Shown here one piece after another: positions 1 through 6,967 of a stretch of DNA of 13,850 nucleotides. The stretch's first letter is position 1, and the number at the start of each line of letters is the position of its first letter. The translations under genes were made by a program, and so were the position numbers. The notes beneath the pieces are model-generated. The model was not told where the DNA came from. It saw only the letters and a list, made by a program, of their open reading frames with translations, and did no database searches. The stretch spans positions 1-13,850 of the forward strand of contig PWVN01000171.1 of NCBI GenBank assembly GCA_003561835.1, written 5' to 3'. Source of the stretch: Syntrophomonadaceae bacterium. Lineage in GTDB: Bacteria > Bacillota > Dethiobacteria > PWVN01.

Positions 1-871
1 GGCACATCTGCCTTACCAGCGCCATGTCATCGTTTAACGTGGGGATGTGGATGCTGGTGATCTCCAGGTGGACCCCTGCCTTTTGCAAGAGCCTCAGGCT
101 GTCCAGAACCGGCGCCAACTCACCCCCCACCACATCCCGGTAAAAGGCGGGGTCTAAGCTCTTCAGGTCGATGTTGGCCGCATCCAGGTGATTCGCCACT
201 GCTGTCAGGGGCTCCTTTTGGATATATCCTGCCGTATGCATGAGATTCAGCAGCCCCGCTTCCCTGGCCAGGGGAGCCACAGCTGCCATATACTCGTAGA
301 AGGCTACGGGTTCGCCGAAGGCGTAGCTGATGGAGCGGACCCCGGCAGCCAGGGCCTGGTCCACCACCTTCTGCGGCGGCATGTCATAGGCGTGGACTTC
401 CTCCGGGGACACCAGGGCCATATCCCAGACTTCGCAAAACTTGCAGGCCAGGTTGCACCCGGCGGTGGAGATGGACAGGGCCCTGCTTCCGGGCAACACG
501 TGGTAAAAAGGTTTCCGCTCGATGGGATCGTCCTGGACCAGGGCCGGGTTGCCGAAGGCCAGGGTGTATCCCTCCCCCTCCCGGTTTTCCCGGACCCGGC
601 AGGGGGCCCGCTCCCCCCGGTTCAGCCTGCATTCCCTGGGGCAGAGCCCACACCGGATCCTGCCCTCCTCCAAAGGGGTGAACCAGGCAGCGGGCACGGG
701 TCGCATAAACCCCTTTCCCGTTTCCCGGGACAGGGGTATTTCCGGTTCCTCCTCAGCCGGGGAGGCACAGCCGGCCACGCCCGCCAGGCACAGGGAGCCG
801 ATACCGGCTGCCCCGGCTTTCAAAAAGCTGCGGCGGCTCATGCCGCCGGTGGGGCTGTCTTTTTCAGCCAT
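1..871 (-). CDS. Radical SAM protein (AmmeMemoRadiSam-type) with Tat/lipoprotein signal, 3' partial
   Basis: The reading frame opens at an ATG ending at 871 and stays open to the window edge, so about 290 N-terminal residues are seen. C139-x3-C143-x2-C146 is the radical SAM cluster motif. It is preceded by C74-x2-C77-x3-C81-x9-C91, the Cys-rich N-terminal element known from the AmmeMemoRadiSam and pyruvate-formate-lyase-activase-like group. Later AFGEPVAFYEY and HIPTLND resemble the family's conserved blocks. Residues 12-18 read SRRSFLK, a twin-arginine motif, followed by a hydrophobic stretch and the lipobox VAGC (Cys35). This predicts Tat export and lipid anchoring, which is odd for an enzyme needing cytoplasmic SAM. 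The start at 871 is chosen because AAGGAGGT lies 7 nt upstream (879-886). Met11 at 841 would instead give an ATGA overlap with the upstream gene but has no good ribosome binding site. The gene overlaps its upstream partner by 34 nt, so the two are co-transcribed. Substrate unknown. Confidence 0.85.
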   Translation of the reverse strand, partial: MAEKDSPTGGMSRRSFLKAGAAGIGSLCLAGVAGCASPAEEEPEIPLSRETGKGFMRPVPAAWFTPLEEGRIRCGLCPRECRLNRGERAPCRVRENREGEGYTLAFGNPALVQDDPIERKPFYHVLPGSRALSISTAGCNLACKFCEVWDMALVSPEEVHAYDMPPQKVVDQALAAGVRSISYAFGEPVAFYEYMAAVAPLAREAGLLNLMHTAGYIQKEPLTAVANHLDAANIDLKSLDPAFYRDVVGGELAPVLDSLRLLQKAGVHLEITSIHIPTLNDDMALVRQMC

Positions 872-3357
872 AGGTAAGACCTCCTTGACAGTAGAAGTGC
901 GAGAAAGGCGGTGCCGTTGGCAGCAGCCGCCAGCAGGCAGCAAGCGGCAACCCCCAGCACGGGGGCCACCACCACGCTGGCCAGGATTGCCCCCCCGCAG
1001 GCCCCCATGAGCTCCAGCCCGTAAACGGCGGCGGCGGAACCATCCGCCTTCCTGCCGAGGGCCGCACAGCAGGCGGTAGCCAGGGGAAAATCCACCCCGT
1101 TGATGAACCCCGACCCAAAGGTTATAAGGGAGAAGAAGGCGAAGACGGCGGCAGGAGAGGGGAGGGCGGCGGCCCGGGGAAGGGCCGGGGCCATGGCCAG
1201 GGCCAGCAGGGCGATGGCCAGCTGGACGAGGGCCAGCACCTTTATGTCATCTTTTTGGTGGATAAAGCGGTTGGACACAAAGGTTCCCAGGGAGAGGCCC
1301 CCCATGAATAGGGCTACGATCAACCCGATGGTTTCATAGACAAAACCGTAGATGCTCTGAAAGGAAAAGAGAAGGGCAATCTGCAGGGCCATGGTGGCCA
1401 GCCCGGTGGTGAAGACGGCGAAAAACACGGCAAGGGAGGCGTCCCGCCCCTTCCCCCAGCTTCGGGGGGCGGCCCGCAGAGCCCCCACGGCCAGAAGGGC
1501 CAGACCAAGAGGGGGCCACACCCACCAGGGTTGGACCCGCAGCAGCCAGGCCAGGGCCATGCCCCTTCCGGGGCGGGTCAAGGCATCCCAGAACATCAGG
1601 GAGTAATAGTAGCCGATGGGTTTGAAGTCGGAATTGATGTAGTAGGCTTCCACCACCGGGGGCAGCCCCCTTTCCTCCTCTTCCTGCACCGAAACAGGCG
1701 GAGGGGAAAGGGGTCCCGGTTGGGGCCCCTCCACGGGGGCCTGGGGACTGCGGCCGTGATTTCGTAAAACCCAGTTTACCCGTCTAAGCTGAGATTCCTG
1801 CAGGAGGGTCAGGAAATGCTCCGGTGAGAAGCCCTCCCCGGAAATCTCCCTCTCCCGGTAGCGGCCCTGCAGGGTGGCTGCATCCAGGGAAATCTGTCCG
1901 GGGTCATCCGAGGCAAAGAAGAACAAAACCCTCTCCCCCGCCGGCAGGACCCGGGTGAAGACGCTGTTCAAGGTGTGGTAGATGGCAGCATTGCGGTTGG
2001 CCACCTCCGGACCCCGGAGACCCGGGCTGGATTCGGCGGCCAGAACCAGGACGCCCCCGGGGTTAAGGAGGGCCCGGGTCTCCCGAAAAAATTCCTTGGT
2101 GTAGTAGCGGTTCAGGACGGCAGTCGCCGGGTCCGGGACATCCAGGATGACCATGTCGTAGGTTCTTTCAGCCCCCTTGACGAAGAGCCTGCCGTCGGCG
2201 TGGATCAAACTCACCCGGGGGTCTTCCAGGGCCGCCCCCGTCGCCGGGGAGACATAGGGGCGAGCCGCTTCCATCAGCTTTTCATCCAGTTCGATATAGT
2301 CGATTTTTTCAACCGGGTGCTTGAGGATTTCCCCGAGGACACCCCGCAGGCCGCCGCCGATCAGGAGAAGGCGCCGGGGCTTCGGATGCTGAACCAGGGC
2401 AAGATGGGCAAAGGTCACCGCCTCCTGGTCTTCCAGCCCGGCAGCGACGGCCCTGGGGCCGGCGGTACTGAAGATTAGATGGCCGCTCTGGTAAAAGGTA
2501 TGCTGGCCTTCCCGCTGCACCAGGGCTATAGTGCCGTATTTGGACCGGTAGGTTCCCACCAGCTGGTGTTCCGGGGTGAAGGAGCGCCACTGGGCCCGGT
2601 AGGCCCAGGCATCCACCAGGCCCCAAAAAGGGAAGGACAGGGCGGCGCAGGCCAGCAGCACCAGCCCCCCCCGCAGGAGAGAGGGCCGGGAGCCCTCTCC
2701 GATTTTGGCACTGCCGACGATCAGGAGAGATGAGGCAAAGAGCAGGCTGCCCACAAGGATGGCGGTTTCAAAGGGATTCAGAAAGCGCACCAGCAGGAAG
2801 GTGAAGAGGAGCCCTCCCAGCATGCTGCCTGCCCCTTCCGCCACATAGGTTTTTCCGGCACTGGAGGTGTCCCGGGCCCCCTCTCGTTCCCGCCAGATCC
2901 GGGTCAGCAGGACGAACTGGGTTCCCAGGAGAAGGCAGGCCGGGGCCATTAGCAGGAAGCAGGCGGCGGTCATCTGGGCCAGGGAGAGAAGGGCGCCGGG
3001 AAGGAGGTCAAAAAACCCCCGCAGCACCCTGATGAGAAGGATGGTTGCCGGCAATAGCACCAGGACCCCTGCGGAGGTGGCCGCCAGCAGGGGGAGGGGG
3101 GTTGAAACCCGGCCCGCCAGGAAGCCCCCCAGGCGGCTCCCCAGGCCCACCCACAGGAGCCAGGAGGCCAGGATCAAGCCCATGGAAAGCTCGTTGCCGT
3201 GAAAAACCATCAGGAATTCCCGGATGATAAGGATCTGGCCCACCTGAGAAGCCACACCCAGCAGGAGAACGGCCGGAAGGTGAGGAGGCGGCAGGCCAAG
3301 ACCCTCACCCGCGCCCGGTGTACGGCCGGAACCTTCGGGAATTATCCGGTTTTTCAC
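838..3357 (-). CDS. Polytopic membrane protein with spermidine-synthase-like methyltransferase-fold domain
   Basis: 839 residues. An N-terminal membrane region (about residues 26-250, six or seven hydrophobic segments) is followed by a soluble spermidine-synthase-like domain (about 265-450), a hydrophilic linker with PQAPVEGPQPGPLSPPP, and a second hydrophobic block (about 605-830). The soluble domain keeps the Rossmann-type nucleotide site (GGGLRG 334-339, YIELDE 354-359, HADGR 386-390) and DMVILDVPDP at 401-410. True spermidine synthases have GGGDGG and a DxxDP-type catalytic loop, so aminopropyl transfer is doubtful. This subgroup is usually annotated only as a fused MFS/spermidine-synthase protein. 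The GTG ending at 3357 is preferred because GGAGAGGTG sits 9 nt upstream; an in-frame GTG at 3369 would add four residues. It is the first gene of a two-gene operon with the exported radical SAM protein, which suggests a joint membrane-associated job. That job is not known. Confidence 0.82.
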   Translation of the reverse strand: MKNRIIPEGSGRTPGAGEGLGLPPPHLPAVLLLGVASQVGQILIIREFLMVFHGNELSMGLILASWLLWVGLGSRLGGFLAGRVSTPLPLLAATSAGVLVLLPATILLIRVLRGFFDLLPGALLSLAQMTAACFLLMAPACLLLGTQFVLLTRIWREREGARDTSSAGKTYVAEGAGSMLGGLLFTFLLVRFLNPFETAILVGSLLFASSLLIVGSAKIGEGSRPSLLRGGLVLLACAALSFPFWGLVDAWAYRAQWRSFTPEHQLVGTYRSKYGTIALVQREGQHTFYQSGHLIFSTAGPRAVAAGLEDQEAVTFAHLALVQHPKPRRLLLIGGGLRGVLGEILKHPVEKIDYIELDEKLMEAARPYVSPATGAALEDPRVSLIHADGRLFVKGAERTYDMVILDVPDPATAVLNRYYTKEFFRETRALLNPGGVLVLAAESSPGLRGPEVANRNAAIYHTLNSVFTRVLPAGERVLFFFASDDPGQISLDAATLQGRYREREISGEGFSPEHFLTLLQESQLRRVNWVLRNHGRSPQAPVEGPQPGPLSPPPVSVQEEEERGLPPVVEAYYINSDFKPIGYYYSLMFWDALTRPGRGMALAWLLRVQPWWVWPPLGLALLAVGALRAAPRSWGKGRDASLAVFFAVFTTGLATMALQIALLFSFQSIYGFVYETIGLIVALFMGGLSLGTFVSNRFIHQKDDIKVLALVQLAIALLALAMAPALPRAAALPSPAAVFAFFSLITFGSGFINGVDFPLATACCAALGRKADGSAAAVYGLELMGACGGAILASVVVAPVLGVAACCLLAAAANGTAFLALLLSRRSYLWLKKTAPPAA

Positions 3358-3454
3358 GGGAACTGGCACCTCTCCCGTCCCCCTTCATGAGGATAAATAA
3401 GCGGGGCCCACCCGCATAAACCGGCACCTGTTTCAACCAGGCTGATGTACTGCC

Positions 3455-3483
3455 ATTATACAGGAAAGGCCCCGCCTTGTACA
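3455..3483 (-). promoter_or_regulatory. Sigma-70-type promoter of the membrane protein/radical SAM operon
   Basis: On the minus strand a perfect TATAAT (3455-3460) lies 17 bp from TGTACA (3478-3483), which matches TTGACA at four of six positions. Predicted start of transcription is near 3448, giving a leader of about 90 nt. Confidence 0.6.
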
Positions 3484-3493
3484 TTCTCCTGAA

Positions 3494-3522
3494 GGGGACA
3501 AAGTCCCTGTCCCCCTGTCCCA
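3494..3522. repeat. 29-bp GGGACA/TGTCCC repeat, copy 1
   Basis: This copy differs from copy 2 at two of 29 positions. It contains GGGACaaaGTCCC followed by the direct motif TGTCCCCCTGTCCC, so it can fold as a small hairpin. Such elements recur in intergenic regions of Peptococcaceae-type genomes (recollection, not searched). It lies just upstream of the minus-strand promoter. Confidence 0.8.
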
Positions 3523-3545
3523 CCCCGCTTTTGCACCCCGGATTT

Positions 3546-3574
3546 TGGGACAAGGTCCCTGTCCCCCTGTCCCA
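3546..3574. repeat. 29-bp GGGACA/TGTCCC repeat, copy 2
   Basis: Second copy, 52 bp after the first and in the same orientation. It contains the perfect short inverted repeat GGGACaagGTCCC. The 23 bp between the copies is unrelated to the repeat. No transposase gene is present in the window. Confidence 0.8.
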
Positions 3575-3611
3575 AAACGAAAATAATCTGAATATTTCCA
3601 AAGCAACCCTC

Positions 3612-3629
3612 TGGCAATATTTCTTGCCA
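3612..3629. promoter_or_regulatory. Operator 1: perfect palindrome TGGCAA-N6-TTGCCA
   Basis: TGGCAATATTTCTTGCCA has perfect 6-bp arms and a 6-bp spacer, the same geometry as the TyrR box (TGTAAA-N6-TTTACA). It covers the -35 element and spacer of the regulator promoter, a classic repressor position. That the adjacent TyrR-like protein binds here is inference. Confidence 0.7.
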
Positions 3630-3640
3630 TGCTTTATAAT
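3612..3640 (+). promoter_or_regulatory. Sigma-70-type promoter of the TyrR-like regulator gene
   Basis: A perfect TATAAT at 3635-3640 is 17 bp downstream of TGGCAA (3612-3617), a weak -35 element with three of six matches. Predicted transcription start is near 3647. The -35 hexamer and most of the spacer are occupied by the first operator palindrome, so the gene is probably autoregulated. Confidence 0.55.
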
Positions 3641-3667
3641 AGAAGCAGGTAAAGAGAATTTTACCGC

Positions 3668-3685
3668 TGGCAAGAATAGTTGCCA
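3668..3685. promoter_or_regulatory. Operator 2: perfect palindrome TGGCAA-N6-TTGCCA
   Basis: TGGCAAGAATAGTTGCCA has arms identical to operator 1, 56 bp further on. It lies about 20 bp downstream of the predicted transcription start, where a bound protein would block elongation or support looping to operator 1. Confidence 0.7.
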
Positions 3686-3687
3686 AA

Positions 3688-3705
3688 CGGCAAGAATTAT
3701 TTCCA
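3688..3705. promoter_or_regulatory. Operator 3: degenerate CGGCAA-N6-TTTCCA
   Basis: It has one mismatch per arm relative to operators 1 and 2. It starts 20 bp after operator 2, about two helical turns, so dimers on both sites could contact each other. It ends 26 bp before the start codon. Confidence 0.45.
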
Positions 3706-3731
3706 ATTTGCAGGGAAGAGGGGGGCCCAGG

Positions 3732-5288
3732 GTGCGGGTGATCAAGTTTCAGATCGTCAACAAGGACCGGATCGGGTTGGTATATGACATTTCCAGGGTT
3801 TTTGCCGAGATGGACATCAACATCGTCCACCTGGAAGTCATGCCCGACATCATGTACCTGGAAATCAGCAGTGAGAAGGAAATCGACCAGGACCTTCTCT
3901 TCAGCAGGCTTCAGGGGGTCCGGGGGGTAATCGCCTGCACCAACATCGACCTGCTCCCCTCGGAAAAGACCAACCGGCAGCTGACGGCCGTCCTGGATAC
4001 CATCAGCGAGGGCGTCATGGCCATCAATTCCGCGGGGGAGATTACCAATGTAAACCCCCTGGCGGAAAGGATCTTCAACCGGGACAAGGAGGAACTTCTC
4101 GGCACGAAGATCACCTCCCTCTTTGAAGACAATCTGCCCATCTTGACCTGCCTGGAGTCGGGGAAACCCTACAACCACCAGGAGGTTTTCATCAAACGGG
4201 GAGACACCCACAACAACTTCTTCACCAGCGGCCGGCCCATCATGGATACCCAGGGCAGGGTCCGGGGCGTGGTCATCACCTTCAAGGACATGCGGGAAGT
4301 CAAGGACTTCATCTATACCGTCACCAAGCCCGCCGACATCACCTTCAACGAGATCGTGGGCAAGAGCAGCAAGGTCCAGTCCATCATCCAGCTGTGCAAG
4401 CGGTTTGCCATGAGCAACTCCACCATCCTCCTGCGGGGGGAAAGCGGCACGGGAAAAGAGCTCTTCGCCCGCTCCATCCACATGGCCAGCAAGCGCAAGG
4501 ACAAGCCCTTCGTCCCCGTCAACCTGGCATCCTTGCCCGACTCCCTCCTGGAAAGTGAACTCTTCGGCTATACCGGGGGCTCCTTCACGGGAGCGGCCAA
4601 GAGCGGCCGCCCGGGCCTCTTCGAATTTGCCAACGAGGGGACCATCTTTCTGGACGAAATCGGGGAAATGCTGCCCAACCTGCAGGTAAAGCTCCTGCGG
4701 GTCCTGCAGGAAGGCAAGGTGAAACGGGTGGGGAGCCAGATGGAAAAACCCGTGGATGTCCGGGTCATCGCCGCCACCAACTCGGACCTGGAAAGCCTGA
4801 TCAAGGAGAACAAGTTCCGGGAAGACCTCTACTATCGCCTCAATGTCATCCCCATCTACCTGCCCCCCCTGCGAAACCGGAAGGAGGACATCCCCCTCCT
4901 GGCCATGTACTTCATCAAGAGCATGAGCGCCAAGCTGGACAAGAAGGTGGAGTCCGTCACCAGCAGGGCCATGGACAAGCTGTGCTCCTACGACTGGCCG
5001 GGGAACATCCGGGAACTGGAAAACGTTATCGAACGGGCCGTGAACCTGGCCGCCGAGCCCTACCTGACGGAAGATCTGATCCTCATCAAGGATAAGTCCA
5101 TCAGCCAAAGCGACTTCAGGGAAGCCTTCCAGGAGGAAGACACCCTCCAGGACATCGTTTCCCAGTACGAGAAGGAGGTCCTGAAAAGCGCCCTCAGGAA
5201 AGACCTGTCCATCCGGCAGACGGCCCGTTCCCTGGGGATTTCCCATACGGCCCTGATGAACAAGATCAAAAAATATGATTTGAAGTAA
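3732..5288 (+). CDS. TyrR-like sigma-54-dependent regulator (ACT-PAS-AAA+-Fis HTH)
   Basis: 518 residues from GTG at 3732, which has GAGGGGGG upstream at about 6 nt; E. coli TyrR is about 513. Domain order is an ACT-like domain (about 1-75), where an amino acid is expected to bind; a PAS domain (about 80-190); an AAA+ module (about 205-440) with Walker A GESGTGKE (236-243), the sigma-54 contact loop GSFTGA (283-288) and Walker B IFLDE (305-309, D308 and E309); and a C-terminal Fis-type helix-turn-helix (SIRQTARSLGISHTALMNKI, about 493-512). TyrR has lost the GAFTGA loop, whereas this protein keeps it in near-canonical form, so it should be able to activate sigma-54 polymerase. A near-perfect -24/-12 promoter 15 bp past the stop codon makes the pnt genes the obvious target. 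The palindromes upstream suggest autorepression. The effector is not identifiable; an amino acid such as glycine is only a guess. Confidence 0.9.
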   Translation: MRVIKFQIVNKDRIGLVYDISRVFAEMDINIVHLEVMPDIMYLEISSEKEIDQDLLFSRLQGVRGVIACTNIDLLPSEKTNRQLTAVLDTISEGVMAINSAGEITNVNPLAERIFNRDKEELLGTKITSLFEDNLPILTCLESGKPYNHQEVFIKRGDTHNNFFTSGRPIMDTQGRVRGVVITFKDMREVKDFIYTVTKPADITFNEIVGKSSKVQSIIQLCKRFAMSNSTILLRGESGTGKELFARSIHMASKRKDKPFVPVNLASLPDSLLESELFGYTGGSFTGAAKSGRPGLFEFANEGTIFLDEIGEMLPNLQVKLLRVLQEGKVKRVGSQMEKPVDVRVIAATNSDLESLIKENKFREDLYYRLNVIPIYLPPLRNRKEDIPLLAMYFIKSMSAKLDKKVESVTSRAMDKLCSYDWPGNIRELENVIERAVNLAAEPYLTEDLILIKDKSISQSDFREAFQEEDTLQDIVSQYEKEVLKSALRKDLSIRQTARSLGISHTALMNKIKKYDLK

Positions 5289-5302
5289 GCGGGCCCCGGG
5301 TC

Positions 5303-5320
5303 CTGGCACGGTACTTGCTA
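5303..5320 (+). promoter_or_regulatory. Sigma-54 (-24/-12) promoter of the pnt operon
   Basis: CTGGCACGGTACTTGCTA matches the sigma-54 consensus YTGGCACGrNNNTTGCW throughout. The GG (5305-5306) and GC (5317-5318) are 10 nt apart, as required. Predicted transcription start is near 5330. It lies directly after a sigma-54 activator gene and before pntAA. Confidence 0.88.
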
Positions 5321-5329
5321 GTATTATTG

Positions 5330-5470
5330 TACAAAAGGCTGCACGGGGGCCTGGCGCAAGAAGAAATGCCCCGGGAAGCGACTGACAGTTTCCAATTTTG
5401 CCTCATCGGCGGAGACGGACTGAGGCGGTTTCACCTGTTTTTACATAATAAACCGGAGGAGGTTTTGGCA
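5330..5470 (+). other. Leader of the pnt transcript with possible stem-loops
   Basis: About 140 nt separate the predicted start of transcription from the pntAA start codon. Two adjacent short inverted repeats are visible: GCCTCA (5400-5405) with TGAGGC (5421-5426), and CGGTTT (5426-5431) with AAACCG (5450-5455), the second ending at the ribosome binding site. No known riboswitch class is recognised. The stems are short and could be chance. Confidence 0.3.
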
Positions 5471-6640
5471 ATGAAGTTCAAAGGAATTACCATCGGCGTT
5501 CCCCGGGAAATCATGGCCGGCGAGAGACGGGTGGCCATGACCCCGGAAACAGCGGGCAAGTTTATCCAGGCAGGGGCCAGGGTCTTGCTGGAGGCGGGAG
5601 CGGGACAGGGGGCCTTCTATCCCGACGAAGACTATGCAGCGGCGGGGGTCCTGCTGGTCCAGGGCCCGGAGATGCTCTACGGACAGGCAGACCTGGTCCT
5701 CAAGGTAAAGGAGCCGAAATTTAACCAGGCCCTCCAGAAGCACGAGGCTGAGATGATGCCCGAGGGCTGCACCCTGGTCACCTTTTTGCACCCGGCCAAC
5801 CCCGTCAATCATGACATGATCAAGATGCTGGCCAACCGGAACATTACCGGCTTCACCCTGGACGGCATCCCCCGCATCTCCCGGGCCCAGCAGATGGATG
5901 CCCTCACCTCCATGAGCACCGTGGCCGGCTACAAGGCCGTCATCACCGCTTCCAACCACCTGCCCCGCTTCATCCCTATGATGCCCACGGCAGCTGGCAT
6001 CCTGCAGCCGGCCCAGTTTATCGTCATCGGCATCGGGGTGGCGGGCCTCCAGGCCGTGGCCACCGCCAAACGCCTGGGCGCCAAGGTTAAAGCCCTGGAC
6101 ATCCGGCCGGAAGCCAACGAACAGGCCCGCAGCCTGGGAGCGGAACTCATCCCCTTCGATCTCCCCGAGGGAATGGGCGTGGGCCAGGGCGGCTACGCCT
6201 GCCGCCTCACCGAAGAATGGTATGAGAAGGAGAGGGAGGCCCTGGCCCCCCACGTGGCCGCCAGCGACGTCCTCATCCTCACCGCCCTGGTGCCGGGGGA
6301 AAAGGCCCCTGTCCTCATCGACGAGGACATGATCAAGACCATGAAGAACGGCTCCGTCATCGTGGACATCTCCATCGACCAGGGGGGCAACTGCCAGCTG
6401 ACCCGGGCCGGAGAGGAGTTCTATCACCAGGGGGTAATGCTCAGCGGCCTGGCCAACATCCCCGCCACCCTGGCCGCCGACTCCACGAAAATGTTCGCCC
6501 AGAATGTCTGGCATTACCTGAACAATCTGGTCAAGGACGGGAAAGTGGGTCGGGATGGGGAGGACCAGATCATCCAGGAATCCCTGGTGACCAGGGATGG
6601 GGAGATTGTCCACCAGGGAACCCTTTTGGCCATGTGCTGA
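5471..6640 (+). CDS. pntAA: Proton-translocating NAD(P) transhydrogenase subunit alpha-1 (domain I, NAD(H)-binding)
   Basis: 389 residues, the normal size for the separate alpha-1 subunit of three-subunit transhydrogenases. This soluble domain binds NAD(H) and exchanges hydride with domain III of PntB. It opens with ITIGVPREIMAGERRVAMTP, typical of the alanine dehydrogenase/PNT N-terminal domain. RAQQMDALTSM matches the RQD-loop region that positions NADH, followed by AGYKA. The Rossmann loop is GIGVAGL (187-193) and the strand ends in ALDIRPE, whose Asp fits NAD rather than NADP. The ATG at 5471 is chosen because GGAGGAGG precedes it by about 8 nt and homology begins there; upstream in-frame starts lie inside the sigma-54 leader. 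It is the first gene after the sigma-54 promoter; pntAB follows after 30 nt. No anomaly is seen, in contrast to PntB. Confidence 0.93.
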   Translation: MKFKGITIGVPREIMAGERRVAMTPETAGKFIQAGARVLLEAGAGQGAFYPDEDYAAAGVLLVQGPEMLYGQADLVLKVKEPKFNQALQKHEAEMMPEGCTLVTFLHPANPVNHDMIKMLANRNITGFTLDGIPRISRAQQMDALTSMSTVAGYKAVITASNHLPRFIPMMPTAAGILQPAQFIVIGIGVAGLQAVATAKRLGAKVKALDIRPEANEQARSLGAELIPFDLPEGMGVGQGGYACRLTEEWYEKEREALAPHVAASDVLILTALVPGEKAPVLIDEDMIKTMKNGSVIVDISIDQGGNCQLTRAGEEFYHQGVMLSGLANIPATLAADSTKMFAQNVWHYLNNLVKDGKVGRDGEDQIIQESLVTRDGEIVHQGTLLAMC

Positions 6641-6670
6641 TTTGCCTCAACATAAAAAGGAGGTTTTTGC

Positions 6671-6967
6671 GTGATTCCGGCTATGCTGCTCTTTCTCCTG
6701 GCTTCCGCCCTCCTGGGCTACCGGGTGATCTCCAAGGTACCGCCCCTGCTGCATACTCCCCTCATGTCGGGGATGAACGCCCTCTCGGGCATCACCCTCC
6801 TGGGCTCCCTGACGGTATATGCCCTGACGTCAGGCAGCGCCAAAGGTCTGGCTGCCCTGGCCATGATCCTGGCCATGATCAACGTGGCGGGGGGCTTTTG
6901 GGTAACGGAACGAATGCTGCGTATGTTCCGGCATAAAGACAAGGAAAACGGGGTGGTGACCCAATGA
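6671..6967 (+). CDS. pntAB: NAD(P) transhydrogenase subunit alpha-2 (membrane, part of domain II)
   Basis: 98 residues with three transmembrane segments (about 3-20, 36-53 and 58-78), the usual size for alpha-2. It forms the proton channel with the PntB membrane helices. LHTPLMSGMNALSGI (27-41) is the conserved family block. Ser39 occupies the place where the Thermus alpha-2 protein, as recalled, has the channel histidine (His42), so this residue is missing here. The start is GTG at 6671, with AAGGAGG (6657-6663) 7 nt upstream. Its stop codon overlaps the pntB start (ATGA), so the two are translationally coupled. A charged C-terminal tail follows the last helix. Confidence 0.92.
   Translation: MIPAMLLFLLASALLGYRVISKVPPLLHTPLMSGMNALSGITLLGSLTVYALTSGSAKGLAALAMILAMINVAGGFWVTERMLRMFRHKDKENGVVTQ

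Noticed and set aside
838..3357. Ordinary spermidine synthase (speE)
   Set aside because: It is far too long, largely membrane-embedded, and lacks the GGGDGG motif.
3494..3574. CRISPR array
   Set aside because: Only two repeats with a 23-bp GC-rich gap and no cas genes; they look like dispersed intergenic repeats.
3612..3685. TGGCAA...TTGC elements read as sigma-54 promoters
   Set aside because: The GG-to-GC gap is 11 nt rather than the required 10, and each site is a perfect palindrome, which fits operators better.
3456..5309. Long open frame (617 codons) antisense to the regulator gene
   Set aside because: It mirrors the third-codon GC bias of the real gene, has no family motifs or ribosome binding site, and the sense frame shows complete TyrR-like domains.
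5315..5470. Extended N-terminus for PntAA from a TTG at 5315
   Set aside because: It would start upstream of the predicted sigma-54 transcript start, has no ribosome binding site, and PntAA homology begins at 5471.
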